Part shown: piece by piece, positions 23,209 through 36,733 of the stretch
Position numbering within the stretch: the stretch's first letter is position 1
Layout of the letters: every line of letters starts with the position of its first letter
Assembly (NCBI GenBank): GCA_019614645.1
Contig: JABWDB010000001.1
Span: 29,567,501-29,631,500 of the forward strand
Length of the DNA stretch: 64,000 bases
Reading direction: 5' to 3'
Origin: Stratiolaelaps scimitus
Lineage: Eukaryota; Arthropoda; Arachnida; Mesostigmata; Laelapidae
Notes under the pieces: model-generated
Database searches by the model: none
Told to the model about the DNA's origin: nothing
The model's input: the letters and a program-made list of their open reading frames with translations, nothing else
Made by a program: the position numbers and the translations under genes

Positions 23209-26200
23209 CAGGAAAGAAATTTCTGCTGATGTCTACAGAGATCTCGACAATTGAGTGCGTCGAGAAGCCAATGCACTTGTAAAAGATGACACTCAGACAA
23301 AGGACATTCCCTTTCGATTAATACTTCCGTCATGTTGAATCTACTTTGGACGCGAGCTCTTACCTCCATGTGTTACGAGGGTACTACTATGAATGGCCTA
23401 CAGATGGTCAATGTAATCAATTACAATCGGCTGAAAGACAATATAGAACAAGTATGACGGAGTTCAGTTTAAGTTTGGGTCCAGGCGCTCATGCTTGAAA
23501 GGCGTGTTCGATAAATTTACCCGAATCATGATCCAATATTGATTGACAAAAGTAAACAAGCCAGTGAGCTCCGTCACCGTTTATAGTTCGAGTAAATGTT
23601 TTTCGGCAAAAAATAAATCTGGCGGAAAACGTTCAATGCTTCAGCGAGTTGTGCAAAAGTATGCCACGTCCTATCCACAAGGAGGTCTTAATAGATAGAC
23701 AACCAATGGCCCTAGTAAATAGGGTTCGTAGCTCGATGCACTTTTGACCATCCGCTAACGTCACGTTGACGTTTTGAAACGATTGACGCCTATGGGATAG
23801 GTCGAACAGTAGCTGCTAAATGCTACCGCGTAACAACATTAGTCTCAGTGATAGATAACCTCTGCCTGGTCCCTCTGTGGCTTCTATTACCTCTTTGGCA
23901 GGCTACCGTTCTACCCCCAAGGATATGGTAGTCACTGACAGCGGTAATCCTCTTATTGAAGCTGCAACAGCACCTGGAGCCAATCTGTGCGCCGCGTACT
24001 GTCTGGCCCTAAGCAAAGGTTGTGTCGTAGGAACGATTCTCGAACGGGATAATTATACAAACAGTGTGACATACATCAAATGAATGAAATTCTTTAAGGA
24101 TGTTACACAACTGTGTGTGGTGATGCATATTCAATGTCATCGACACTTCCTCTACTGGTCCGATCTCGCTAACGGAAACGGAGTGAAATCCCAGGGCACC
24201 ATCGACCATTTTAAAGGTCGACTAAAGGCCATTTTAAAGGGGCGCTCAGTTGTAGTATGCAATAACAATATATGGAAATACGTTGTACTAACGCAGGACA
24301 TCATTGTGACTCAGCAGAACTGTCTAAAAATAGGGCCACTCGAAATGAACGGCTCCCCAAGGGTATCTATGAGACCGGGCTAACCTTTAGCATAGCCGAG
24401 GAACTATTTGTTAATCCACATTATTGATTTGAGTGCGATTCATGGCCAGAATCCTGTTTGTGTTTTTAAACAACGACCTATCTAAAATTTTTAGTGATTC
24501 GGCTCGTTCAGTTACACTCGAAATGGTAGACGTATCATTAATAAATAAATCCACGATAGTATATATAGCAAGAACAGTTTTCTCACGGAACTTCATAATG
24601 AACCAGCGTCAATGCAACGCATAATCTAAGTATGATATACCCTCCCGCGTCGGCACCCGCCGGAAGTGAGTCCACCATCTTGATTAGCATACTGAACATT
24701 CAGACGTCAGGACTGCAACGACAAATCCGTATTCAGATTTACTAGTGACGCGCATGCCAATTGCTCGTCCTGCTTAAACATCACCTTCACCATATCGGTA
24801 TACAACACATGCAGTTAGCCTGTCTGCGTACCAGCCTAGGCGAATCGTTGCTGATGATTTCATAACACCCCAAAAACGTCCCAGCTAGCCTTCACATAAT
24901 CACCTGACTATCCTAATCAGTCGATCCATTATATACTCGCTTGTTTTCCGCAATAATGCCTTCCATCATCATGGACCTATCGTCAGGGATCGCGCTCCAG
25001 CATAAACTGTGGGCACGAGCGTCGCCACACAGGATTCCTATCATTATTATTATTATCATCATTATCAGGCAACAATCTGGCGTTCATTAAGCAGAATATC
25101 GTGCTGATTATATCTCGCATTCGCAATTCCTTTCTCGTCACTCTTCACACTCTCGCTCTCTCTCTGCCACAACAATAGCAAGTGGCGTTATGCATGCAGA
25201 TCACATCTTGCTCTGTCTGAGAGCGCGCGTAAACTCACAACGATTTCGAGGGTTGTATCGTATCGGGCACAACCTTGTCCAGCTGTTTACGTGAATGCTA
25301 CGCTAATGCACGCCGAAGAGCGATCTACACTCGGCCGTGTATCGCCTGTCGTCTAATTGTGGCAACAAACAGCAGGGCCGCCGTCGCCGTCGCTGCCGCC
25401 GCCACCATCACCATTGCTAACATATTGCCAATCTGTTAATCATTCAGGGCAACTGAGATCAAAGCATAAGCACCGTTCATTTGCGTTGCTTTTTCATTTT
25501 GCCGACAGACGCACATGTGCTATTCTTCATAATGTAATACAATGACAACAATAGCTGATATCAGAACATCTTCTCGACCAATCTTCACCTCAACAAGACG
25601 ACATTGTAAACGTGATACAAATACTACGATAGCGATGTGATAATACGACCGTCAGTCTTAACAGTCGTTCACGGCAAGCTTACTATTTGCTAATGGCTCC
25701 CTTTGTAAACAGTTCTCCCATCAATAATTATCGGTCTATCCATCGCTATCTAGGCAGATGACATGGCTGTCGTATCGAAGTCGCATTGGACTGCGACGAT
25801 CATCAATTCGGAATTTGAGCAAATTCGAGCGGCTTCGTTAGTCGCAAATTACGGGAACGTGGTCGTTGTCATCTTTTTCGCATAGTTGAATATTCGGCTC
25901 CGTCTCCGGCACAGGGTATGCGGTCATTGGCGGATGCCAGAGCTGATTCTGTCAGACAAAACTGTTCGAACCCTTTACTCAAGGTTAATAATACAACGAT
26001 AGTTGCAACGGCCATTTTCAGTATACACCTGATGTATTTTAGGTGAGCACAGCTACGAGTTTCTATTCTTTGTGTCCGCTGTTCGGTGTAGCTAGTTCAT
26101 AATGTGACATAACATGATTGAACCATGTGGAACTTAGAATTCCTCATCACCAAAAGCACACGGCACACGCCGAGCTACAATTAATGCATTGCCATTCAGC

Positions 26201-26630
26201 AGGTGATCACCGGGCTCACCCAGGAATGGAAATCAAAACGCATCAATTTCTATTACGGTAACACCCCACTGGCCTGCAACTGATCTACATGCTATACGGC
26301 TATCATCGAAGACCTAAATCCGCTTCATAGAACTGCTTTATCAGCACTTATCCGCCGCTGATATCTGCTATCGGCGACCCGATAACGGTTTCGACATCCC
26401 AGTTAATTCTGTTGACCGTTTCTTATTTGGTCAACACTTACGGAGCAATGGCTAAGTATTGTGCATCAATACAAATCGATAGAATTCACATTGGCCACGG
26501 GGACCTAATGTGAATTTCGTTGTAAATTACAACAAGGCAAATTTTGTGGTAGATAAATACACGATTGCCTTCCTACAAGCCGGCGAACCCGCTTGCTCCT
26601 GCATATGAACACACAGAATATAGCTGTTTA

Positions 26631-26640
<10 letters not shown>

Positions 26641-26677
<37 letters not shown>
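26641..26677. repeat. (CT)n-(AT)n compound microsatellite
   Basis: About 18 AT units follow a short TCTCTC run. Confidence 0.95.
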
Positions 26678-26683
<6 letters not shown>

Positions 26684-27052
26684 GTACAAGCTTGTAAACA
26701 TGGCGCCTGTAAAGCTAACTTGTACCGAACGTTCCCTTCTTGAACGAGAATCTTATCATTGCCGTAATGAATTATCTCTTCCGAGATGTGTTACGCACCG
26801 ATAGCACAGTATCAACACATCATTATCACTCTTGTTCTTGAATATCCACGGCGAGATAACGAGTGTAATATTGCAGGCACCGCACACACAGCGTACAGCA
26901 AGAAGCTGGATAGCCTATAGCAGTGCTAGTCGGGCAATTGTGGCCCTACCGCCGCCGTCGCTGCCGCCACCTCGTGCTTGCCATCAGGAAACAGCGATCA
27001 AGTCAGTCGGTTAACGAAGAACACCGAAGAGTTTCTCCGACGTCGACGGCAA

Positions 27053-27222
27053 CAGCAGCAGCAGCAGCAGTGATAGATCCAATGAAATCTGCAAACGTCC
27101 ATCTATAATACAAATGATAACTGCGATTCTATCGATTTGGTCCATTTCTCAGCGTCCAGTCGGCGGCCGTTCCGCTCTCGCTCAGAGGCAGGCTGACGAT
27201 AGCAGCAGCAGCAGCAGCAGCA
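27053..27222. repeat. Two (CAG)n runs
   Basis: CAG runs at 27053-27070 and 27201-27222 lie in a GC-rich island (26.9-27.5 kb). No splice-compatible polyglutamine exon was found. Confidence 0.9.
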
Positions 27223-27731
27223 TCAGCGAGTAGTTGGTTCATTTTGTCGTCTGTTGTAGTGTCAGCCTGGCGGTCGTTCGTCTGGATTCGTCGATTTGTT
27301 CTGATTCGCCGGAACCGAAATGTCATTCTGCATCATCCATCCTTCAATACCCCGAATGCCTCAAACGAGGGATGAAGACAATCTGTCGCGGCTCATAATG
27401 CCTCCCCTTGCCTGCCATTGCGTTCGTTCGTGCGAGCAGCGCGCTTTTCTGCACCCACGCATACGCACACACAGACATGAATCCACCCATATGCAGCATA
27501 CGCAATGCGGCCTGTCTTCGCTTATTGTTCCGTTTCGTTTTAGGCCCCCGGTTAACTTCGGAAAAATGTATTAGAAGGTAAATTTGGTTTCTTTTGATTC
27601 ATGTATTGCTTTATTGGTATCTACTGAATCCCTGAATAGAATCTCCTGGTTGAGCTAGCCAGAGGACTGCCGAATATTTCGTATTCGGGGCCCCGGGAAG
27701 TTGTACAAAAATGAATGTGTTTCTGTGCAAT

Positions 27732-27734
<3 letters not shown>

Positions 27735-27764
<30 letters not shown>
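27735..27764. repeat. (AT)n microsatellite
   Basis: A perfect AT run of 15 units. Confidence 0.95.
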
Positions 27765-27767
<3 letters not shown>

Positions 27768-29784
27768 CACGGGCAGTACAGTCGGATTGTTGTATAGTGT
27801 CACAGCTACGAGAACGCTTACGGCGTCAACGCGAGCCTTAACATGCCGCAGAGACGTCCACAGTCTAGCGACAGCCGACAGTGATCAGCTACAAGGAACG
27901 GCCAGCACCGTTACCGTTGTCTCGCGATCGACCGCCCATAAGTGCAACACTAATATAGGCGCGTACCACAATTGTGGCGAAGGCAAGGTTATAATGGATA
28001 CCACAAAGGTTCGCGGTGTGTGCCAGCTAATCGATGTGAAGAAGAGAAGATAAATAGGCTATAATATAGTAAGGCAATCTGTCTGCATGCGAGCATCTCT
28101 ACGAATGAATAAATTATTGACGAGCTATCTCGCCACCTCTTCGCTGTTTCTCAGCGCATCCCTCTCTCGCGCCGCGTGGTCATCAACTCAGTCCCCCGCT
28201 ATGACCTATCGCTGCTGATTGGAGGCATTATCGTTTCGGCATGAAAGGATATAGACTAGAATATCTAGCAGCCCAGGAAAGGTTAGGCGGCGAGACGCAT
28301 CAGACACGTAAATAGTCATTGATAATGAGGACGACAACCTCAGGCGTGGCTGTCACAACAGCGACGTCTAATTGACTGTTTGTTTCTTCCTTGTGGAAGC
28401 TTTCAAAGAGCACGGGGGGTCATCTGCAGTGACGCTGGAAAGGCCGAAGCATCAACGGTTGCATAGGCAAGAGATACCGCAGACACAGAAAGACTACATC
28501 GTCCCGTGACGGAGTCAATTTAATTTTTGGCACCTGACGACCATCGTCCCTGTGAGACAACACACGCGCAGAACACAATCTGGTCGTGATTGAAGGGGAT
28601 ACGCAGTTTTCAACGAATGTAGGATGCCTGCTATCGACACATCTCAGACATCGGGTACCCGACTGATGAGTCCGTCCGTTTCAATAGGAAGTTTCTAAGC
28701 CGAAAATGACTATAACGAGGTAACGGTACACTCTATGACGACGAGTGTATGTTAGGTCCGCAGTGGTACCTTTGGGATAATCCACGACTCAGTCCGCGTT
28801 AAATTGTACGCTATCTTACGATAGTTGTGCTGATATCCTTTGAGTCCTACAGGACTGATAGTTATAATAAGTACGAAGCTATGAAGTCGAATATATCGAA
28901 CATCGGGTTTATGTCAACGGGGAACGCACACACGAGGCCAATTGATACAACGTTGAAAAGTGACTGACGCCTAAAGCTGAGATTTTATTTCAATAGAGTT
29001 AAAATGTACACATGTCGTGACCGGAGAAAGCAGCCGACGAAGAAGAAGTCTATGGCCGGACGCTGTTTTCTCTGCCCCAGCCCGAACCTCTTTGTTGACT
29101 CGACCCTCGTGCACCCAATTCAAGCTAGCCTGCCGGGAGGCGAGTGTCAGTTATTATTGAGCTTATTGGTACAAGCCTACGTAAGGAGTGCACAGATCCC
29201 TTCTACTTCCTATGATAGATAAGCTTCGTCTTCCGGCTTCTTGCCGCGCCGTTTTCTGGAGTCGTTCATCGATATCCGAATAATACCTGTGACGTTTGTA
29301 GAAAAGAAAAGTCGTTTCCAGCTCACACCATTGCTCACCCAAAGGGCCAACTAACAGGGTAGCGTAACTGCGATACACGAGTAACACTGCTACATAATCA
29401 TAATAGCGAGCGATAAAGCCTTCAAAAAATATAACACCATTCGGTCATATGATCATCTATCGGGCTTTACCCGCTCGGAGGATGTAATTTAATCCGGCTT
29501 AACGGCACGTAATCCTGTGCCGCGGTGATGGCTCGTCCAATGATTTCGTGAGAGTGAGTCGGGTGTTGTTATTTCGTTCTGCCTGTGGTGACTACGTAAG
29601 CCAGTAAAAAAGAGCAATCCCACACAATCAATCGAGCCAACAATAACAACAACAGCAACAAACGCTCGAAAATGATCACTGACATCAACATGCTCACAAA
29701 GCAGCGCTGATCGCCAACGCACAAGGGTGAGCTACTATAGCTACTATGAATGCATAAGGATCAAAATAGGAAGGATTTATACAG

Positions 29785-29790
<6 letters not shown>

Positions 29791-29815
<25 letters not shown>
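29791..29815. repeat. (AT)n microsatellite
   Basis: A perfect AT run of 12 units. Confidence 0.95.
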
Positions 29816-30017
29816 GCCATGAAAATTGTATTTATCGCAACGAGATCAAGAAAAACTCGAGCTCTGCGTTTGACGGTGTACAAACGAATTTTTTTTCTCT
29901 AATAAACAGGTATTCCTGTTGTTGTTATTAGCAGTGAATTAGGATTGTAATTTCGCAGACTGTAGGAATATTACCGAAAGGCCAGTTTGACGAGGAAGCA
30001 GTCAGTTAATAACGGTA

Positions 30018-30066
30018 TAAAAAAAAAAAATATATATATATATAGATAGATAGAGAGAGAGAGCGA
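30018..30066. repeat. A-run, (TA)n, (GATA)n, (GA)n compound repeat
   Basis: Four simple motifs follow each other without a gap. Confidence 0.9.
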
Positions 30067-31107
30067 GAGTACAATACAGAGGTACCACGTGAAAACGCCA
30101 CCGGTAATTGACAGGCCATGAAGGTGGTATCTCCAGAGGCGAGACGACTGATGCGAGGGTTGACTATTGATGCTGTGATTGACAAGAACGCGCAATTCCA
30201 TTATTTTATTATTGTTATTACTCGACTGCTAGTGGCCACAGGCCATATGAGGAACCATGCTTGGCAATCGACCCTTGACCCTGCTTTCAAACGACGGCAC
30301 GTTGTCCATGGAACCCCTTTTACGTGTCCGTAGACGGAATATCGCTAATAACATACCTGGCAATACTCTGTCCTTGCTCTAAGCACTAATAGATGAGCCT
30401 TTACGGGAGTCGCATTGAGGCGTTCGCCTCGAATAACAAAAAAAAAAACACGTACTATCTTTATCAGTCAGCTGAAGTTCTCTAGTAGCTGCAAATGCGC
30501 CGGGCGACACTCTACCGTATGGCCGCTGCTATCGACGCTGTAAACATGATAACACTTGACTAAGTGCCTACCATTATGTTACTCCATATACCAAAGACAT
30601 TTCGTTCTAGCTCGTGGTGGCCACCCATGTCAAGAGGTAAATATCACGTCTCGTTCAGATCATGAATTTTGTTCTAGCACATGCGCACGCTAGAAATGAT
30701 TGCATACAAGTTTGTCAATTGGTCCATTTTCAACAATCGGTGGATTTCTAAACCCGCTTGCACACTGTTATGCTGCTGGCAGCAATTACAGCAATTTGAC
30801 TATGTAAAATCGACAAATACCGGTGGTTCGTGATGTAATTCCACTGGTCAGACGTGGAGGGTGAGGGGTCCAAGGGACGTCAAGGCTGTCACGGCCCCGG
30901 AATGGAAATAATTATATTCATCAATTATCAAAATTTGCGCATAAATGCTCCAGTGTCACACCAGTACAATCCAGGACATTCAAGACAACGAAGCGAGACT
31001 ATCTCAGTTTGTTTGAACGATTGCTAGGATTGCCAGTCATTACTTCATTAAGGTATAGCTTTGGCGGGTGTACGTCCTCATTCGATAAACAGGGATATCT
31101 CTCAGTA

Positions 31108-31455
31108 TCATTTCCTGACATTAGATATATGTTTAGATATATGTATGCTCAAATATCGGAAGCCAACACCTCGAATCCGTGCAACTAAAAATGAAATCCC
31201 TAGCGGCACGTGGCGGATGTCATAGGCCAACCCGCGCCTAAAGCAGACCCAGAGACAACGAGCATCGCGCACTGCAAACAAACGCTTAGCGCTAGCATCG
31301 GCTACACCGCGGGTAGCACGTTTACTGGCTGCTGATATTGGTGGCACGGCCATTCCATGCCGGCTAGTAGATGTAGGCCTAGCGTCAACGAAACCTATCG
31401 TACCTACAGGTGTCGCCACAGCCGTGGCTTCAGTCGGGCTGGTTCCGCTTTGCAT
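31108..31455 (-). CDS. Weak candidate: unrecognised 115-codon frame
   Basis: The frame starts with a true ATG and reads MQSGTSPTEATAVATPVGTI, then an Ala/Arg-rich stretch. Its local GC content is higher than the flanks. No domain, splice signal or repeat match is apparent. It could be a remnant of a mobile element or chance. Confidence 0.12.
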   Translation of the reverse strand: MQSGTSPTEATAVATPVGTIGFVDARPTSTSRHGMAVPPISAASKRATRGVADASAKRLFAVRDARCLWVCFRRGLAYDIRHVPLGISFLVARIRGVGFRYLSIHISKHISNVRK

Positions 31456-32496
31456 CGGTCACATTATCGCCCCGCCGTTTGATCCCTGCTTCACTCAATA
31501 GTGCTCGCGGATAGGCGCTTACTGACTCGTTGGGATGGGTCCGAGGACGCATCCACTCCCAGTGGATTAAATAAGCTCAGACGCGCGACTAAATAGGCAA
31601 TGTCCAACGTCCAAAGGGTTGCGGAATTCATCGAAACAACTGATAAAAGCCTACTACTCGGGGAGTGCTCATCAATCTATTCTTGGGCTGGAAAGTTTCC
31701 CCTGAATATCTCCAGACAGAGTGTCAATACAAACAGCAGGTGGGCAAATGCTCACTGTTCCAGGAGCCGTTGAACAGAGTCGCGGATTTTCTCTACCCTG
31801 CATGGTGACGCGGAAAGAGCCAAGATGCGAAACTGCCTGGCTGGCAAACTCGCTGACATTACCGTTAGGTTGCTAACTATTTCTGACCACAACTGATATA
31901 ACGGCATGGCAATGCTGAGTCTGTTCTAATACGAATACGTTTTGCTTACACCCATTTCCACATTAATGATATATTGTATTAACTAACATATGAAATATAG
32001 TAGAACACAATGCGGGACAACTTCAAGCAATATTTCGATGTCGAACGCTGTTCCATGTAGACGTTTGATATCCACCGAAATGCTTCACAGAACGCTTACA
32101 ATGGCCGTTCGGCGGCCTGCCAAAAGTGACGAAGTCGCTCTCTGTGTTTTATCGGATTTAGTGAAATTGATCCAAATTGCGCCTTGGAGTCCATAGCATA
32201 CCGCCGAAGCAAACAAGTCAATCAAACCCTTGAAAAATACAAGTGCCCGTGGCGAATGTTCAACGTTCCCCAAAATCGGGGCGGAGGAAACGACAATTAG
32301 AATTCTTACCGAGTCATATGAGTATCGCATGGACAAGTGGTTGACCCTTACGTAGACGCGTATTGACTGATCACGGTGGCTGGTGATGTGCAACAGCAGT
32401 TCAATCATTATCGTCGAGAAAGTGACTGGTGGGGGTGTCAAGAAAGCCAATGTAAACGAATCCAAAACACGTGGCAGGATGACGAGAAAAGGGGCT

Positions 32497-32498
<2 letters not shown>

Positions 32499-32529
<31 letters not shown>
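32499..32529. repeat. (AT)n microsatellite
   Basis: A perfect AT run of about 15 units. Confidence 0.95.
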
Positions 32530-32532
<3 letters not shown>

Positions 32533-33379
32533 CCCTTATTCTCGTATATATAGATATAATATATGTTCGGCGTGGTACAGTAGTATTTCGTAGTCTGCAG
32601 TAGCTGTGCATCAATAAGTCGCACAAAAGTTGCTCATGCTACAAAGGCAGATATAATCATTGAAATCAAAAATAAAGAAAGCCAGTAAGCAGATACGACT
32701 TTGCCGTGAAGACTTGCGAGGACTTTCCTCAGAGCTGAGGTGCTGGCTAATCCACAACCAACAACTTGTATGTGCCGCGAGGACAAGCATGACAACAGGT
32801 TGGTGAATTCAACTGATACCCCATTTATATATATATAGTACATCTGCTTGATCTCATATCGCAGGCAACAATGAAAACGGGTCACGCGCTGACCCAATTG
32901 ACGCATCCTGCTTAGAGTATTATCCATCATCTCCACTGACCAGGGAAAACACTGGTTAAAGTCTAAGCGTCATGATCATTATTATTCCTAGTCGCCAGAC
33001 AGGCGTTCATGCACAGCTTTGCAGATCCTGACAGGAGAGACTTCGCTGGACAACTCGTTCGACGTTCTTGCAGCGTTCGGCACCCAGCAGCGCGAACGGG
33101 ATTTTGGCCGAGTGCCGGACGAAACAATGAAATGCGAACGGACGCCCCCCCCGTCTCGACACGTGCGCTCAATGAACCGCCGTCAGCTAACTTCGAGGGC
33201 CATCACCGTCACGCTCTCTTGATGTTCATATCAACTATCTGCGTACATCTCTCATAATATGTTCGTATCCACATGAACTATCGATTAGGACCTTCTTCTC
33301 GTTTCTTTTTAGCTTCTTTAGCGCCTATTTCTATCCCCAGTGTACCTCGTATATCGGCGTGCACTTGGCAGTGAAACGC

Positions 33380-34340
33380 CCTGACGCGTTGTCGATTCCG
33401 TCGGCAGGTTGACAGAATTACGCGTAATGGTTTCGACGAACGTCGGAGTCAAGTCACTGGCGACAGTCTGTCGCTTAGCTAGTTCGTCTCTCGCAGCGTG
33501 TTACCGTCTCGATCGATCGGACACCACCGCGGCCGCGACCAGAATTCGGCTGGTTGACGGACACGATGCCTAGATCAGACCGTCCCGACGACGACGCCGC
33601 GCACCGCCGCTAGTGTAGTTCGCCTGTCGCGATTTTTTTTTGTGGTCCGACGTTACACGCTGTTGCTGTTGCTGCTGCTGATGATGATGTTGAAAGAGAA
33701 AAAATTATCTGTTCTTTTACGCGCCTTGCTCCAGCGCTCGGATCAACTGAGCTGGTTGCTGTTTGCTGTTCGCGGTGGAGCCTGTCCGCCTGCGTTTCTG
33801 CCGGCTAACCGACCGTCTCCCCTCCTCTCGAAGTGAGTGGCGCGCACATTGATTGCTTCCTCCGAGGCAACACCGTGCGAATTTTGCCATCACCACTTCG
33901 TTGTCGGTGGTGGATCATCCATCGGACGAGAATGAGCAGCAGCAGCCGCAGCAGCAGCCGCAGAGCAACCACCATCGTCGTCATAATCAAAATCAGGAGC
34001 ATTCGCAGCAGCAGCAGCAACAATAACAACATCAGATAATGATAATCAGTATCATCAACGAAATTGTCAAATTGTTCCTGCTTTGTGGCCAGCCGCCACC
34101 AGCAGCGATCGAATTGGGAACAAGGATGACGGCCGCGTGGCAGTAGTAGTTGTTGTTGCTGCTGCTGCTGTAGCAGCAGCACAAAGCCAAATAGATGAGA
34201 GACGAGAGGAATAGACATATAACAATAAGAGAAAAAACGGGAGAGAGAGCGAGAGAAATCGTCGACATCGTCGCCAGAAGCTGAAGATGATGTACAATAA
34301 TCCAGCCACAGCTGCACGAGCAGGAATCGCCATTCAGTGA
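33380..34340. other. GC/CAG-rich island in the large intron
   Basis: CpG-containing sequence (CACCGCGGCCGCGACC) is followed by CAG/CAA clusters (33930-34030). The long frames here (211 codons on the minus strand) are leucine or arginine/serine runs that come from the CAG repeats. A plus-strand GAA|GTGAGT donor-like site occurs at 33831. It could be a promoter or an untranslated exon, but nothing proves it. Confidence 0.35.
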
Positions 34341-36033
34341 TAATCATAATAACACTAGCGCCGTAAGCGTCAGACGTCTCGACGAAGCCTGCTTCGGCTG
34401 GGCACACAGATGAACACAAAATCCACACATCGGTCAACAAACGGTCTATTGTATACGGCCTTTACCGAGGGGGAGATACCGTAGACTGCTAGGGTAGCCT
34501 GCCACGAACTGTTTTGTTTTTCTACCGGACGCCGCTGAACCAATATAAGAGACAACGCAGCCCCGGTCTCAAGCAAGGAACTCCCGAAGACGGTATGGCT
34601 GGTGATTTCAGTTCGGGTTGCATTGGGAGTGGTATGCCAATATTTCGGGCACTAGTCGCTTTCTTATAGATCAGCTGAACGTTGGAAGGCTACGATGTAA
34701 CCGTCTGTGACGGTAATGACGAACGCCAATGAGTGAATGAAACTGGTCCAGGAAGGACTGGCCAAAACAGGCCACCTGCTACGATCGACATAGGCCCACA
34801 GTGTCGTCGAGCCCTCGGATGTCGGTGATAATAGGCTGTGCCCTAGCAAATAACCTAGAAAGGCTGTGCGAACACAAAGGCACCGATTGTTGTCTACAAT
34901 GGAACTATAATAAGAAGCAAGGGAAAACAATCAGTTGCCTCTAATAAATGTACAGCAGCTGAGAGATCAAACCGCCCAGGCTTTCGACTGGGATCGATTA
35001 TTATCTATTCGGCAGTTCGAAGATCGCCACTGGCCGAAGTAAGTCTCGTGTAATTAGCCATCATTTGATTATTGACTATATCATCTGTAGATAGGCACAT
35101 ACCATCAGTCAAGTGATTGAGGTAGCCAATTCGGTGTCCATCTGGCCAACCAGATTGCCGTCAGTGCAGACCTATTTATATACGATATATACATATACGT
35201 TACATATATATATATATTCTAGATTTCCGTGCTTTGTAGAACAGTAACATTACCCGTGATAGAAACAATGGATTGTCTCATCCGACCCTCCGCAACGGTA
35301 ACACCAGAACAGAAAGTACACCAACAAATATATTGTATGTAATATAGTGCACTAGTTAGAACAACAACAATAATAGTGATAATAATAGGTAGAAAAATAG
35401 CCCTTGTAATGTGTACATATATGAGCTTGTGTGTGTAGCGTTCATATAGCGCTTATTTGGCTCTCTTACCCTCGTCTCTACATTCAACAAATATAGTTGT
35501 GACAGCAGAAACAGAAAACATGGCCACCGAACAACAAAAAAGAAACACGCACTGGTGATACAAATGACATACAAACGTCGGCAACACAACAGGGAAGTGA
35601 TATTCCACAAGGCAGACAACGGCGGCAGCAGCAGCAACAACTTTCCTTTTTATCTCGACTGTCTCGCTATTGCGATTGCCCGACCACAGCTGTACGACCG
35701 TGGCTGCACACAGCCACTAACCATAGCCCGTTGCTAATGTGGACAGGCACTTCGCCGACATTGAAAAGAGTATTGGCGATTGTGTTTCTTCTACTAACTG
35801 CAGCAATTCCAGCAGCAAGGCTAGCAAACGCGAGCTAAAAGGCTTTTGACAGCGACGAAGTCAGCCGCCGGATAGATGGGCGTCGAAAATGGAAATATGA
35901 ATTCGTACTCGATATCGCTTCTCCTCGAGCCTTGGAACAACGATGTTACGGTGTGATGACAATAAATTGATGGCGCATCGCAGTGCGTGTGTTACAGCTG
36001 AACCCGAGCCGTGATTGTCATTGAGCATGGGGA

Positions 36034-36055
36034 TGACTGACTGACTGACTGACTG
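36034..36055. repeat. (ACTG)n microsatellite
   Basis: About five TGAC/ACTG units are seen directly. Confidence 0.9.
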
Positions 36056-36696
36056 GAGGATTAACCGACTGAAACGCTGGCGAGAGTCTTCGAGACGCAA
36101 TATCGGACGGCCACTCGGGATATCGACGCGGGCTTTGTCGGATGTCGGACGAAAGACAATGAAAGCGGGCCGTACGTCGCGCCGTTCCGCGTGTCATGAA
36201 TGAATAAGCTCTCTACATTATGAGCGTACGAACGTATTCTGTAGAGCTCTTCAAAATACGATTTTGTCATGTGGAGACGTGATGTTTGTCTGAGCGGGCT
36301 GGCGCACAAAATGATCGCTGTTCTGAACACGCTGTTGTTCCCGTTCCGTGACGACGGCTTATGCCATAATGACGGTGTGAAATAGGTCGACAACAACAAC
36401 AATCATAACAACAACATCAACAATGATATCAACAGCAACACCAACGAAACAACATGGAAACGCTGACTGTATGTGTCCAGTAGAGGCGTACGTTATATTG
36501 AAAATTAAAATGTAGTAGAAATGATAAAAATGGCACTGTAATGTTTGCACATAGTCAAAGTGAGCTTGTTTTCGTGGAATATTTTGTTTTATACCTTGGT
36601 GAACGTCTGCTGATAGCCCGTAGTGTTTCTCGCGAATAAAGCACATCACGCAAATATAAATAATGACTAATCCCCTGCTGTTCTGCTGTTGTACTA

Positions 36697-36699
<3 letters not shown>

Positions 36700-36732
<33 letters not shown>
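36700..36732. repeat. (AT)n microsatellite
   Basis: A perfect AT run of about 16 units. Confidence 0.95.

Positions 36733-36733
<1 letters not shown>

Noticed and set aside
33805..34440. 211-codon frame on the minus strand, Leu-rich
   Set aside because: It is the antisense reading of CAG/CAA repeats, full of leucine and glutamine runs. Other frames on both strands are open over the same bases.
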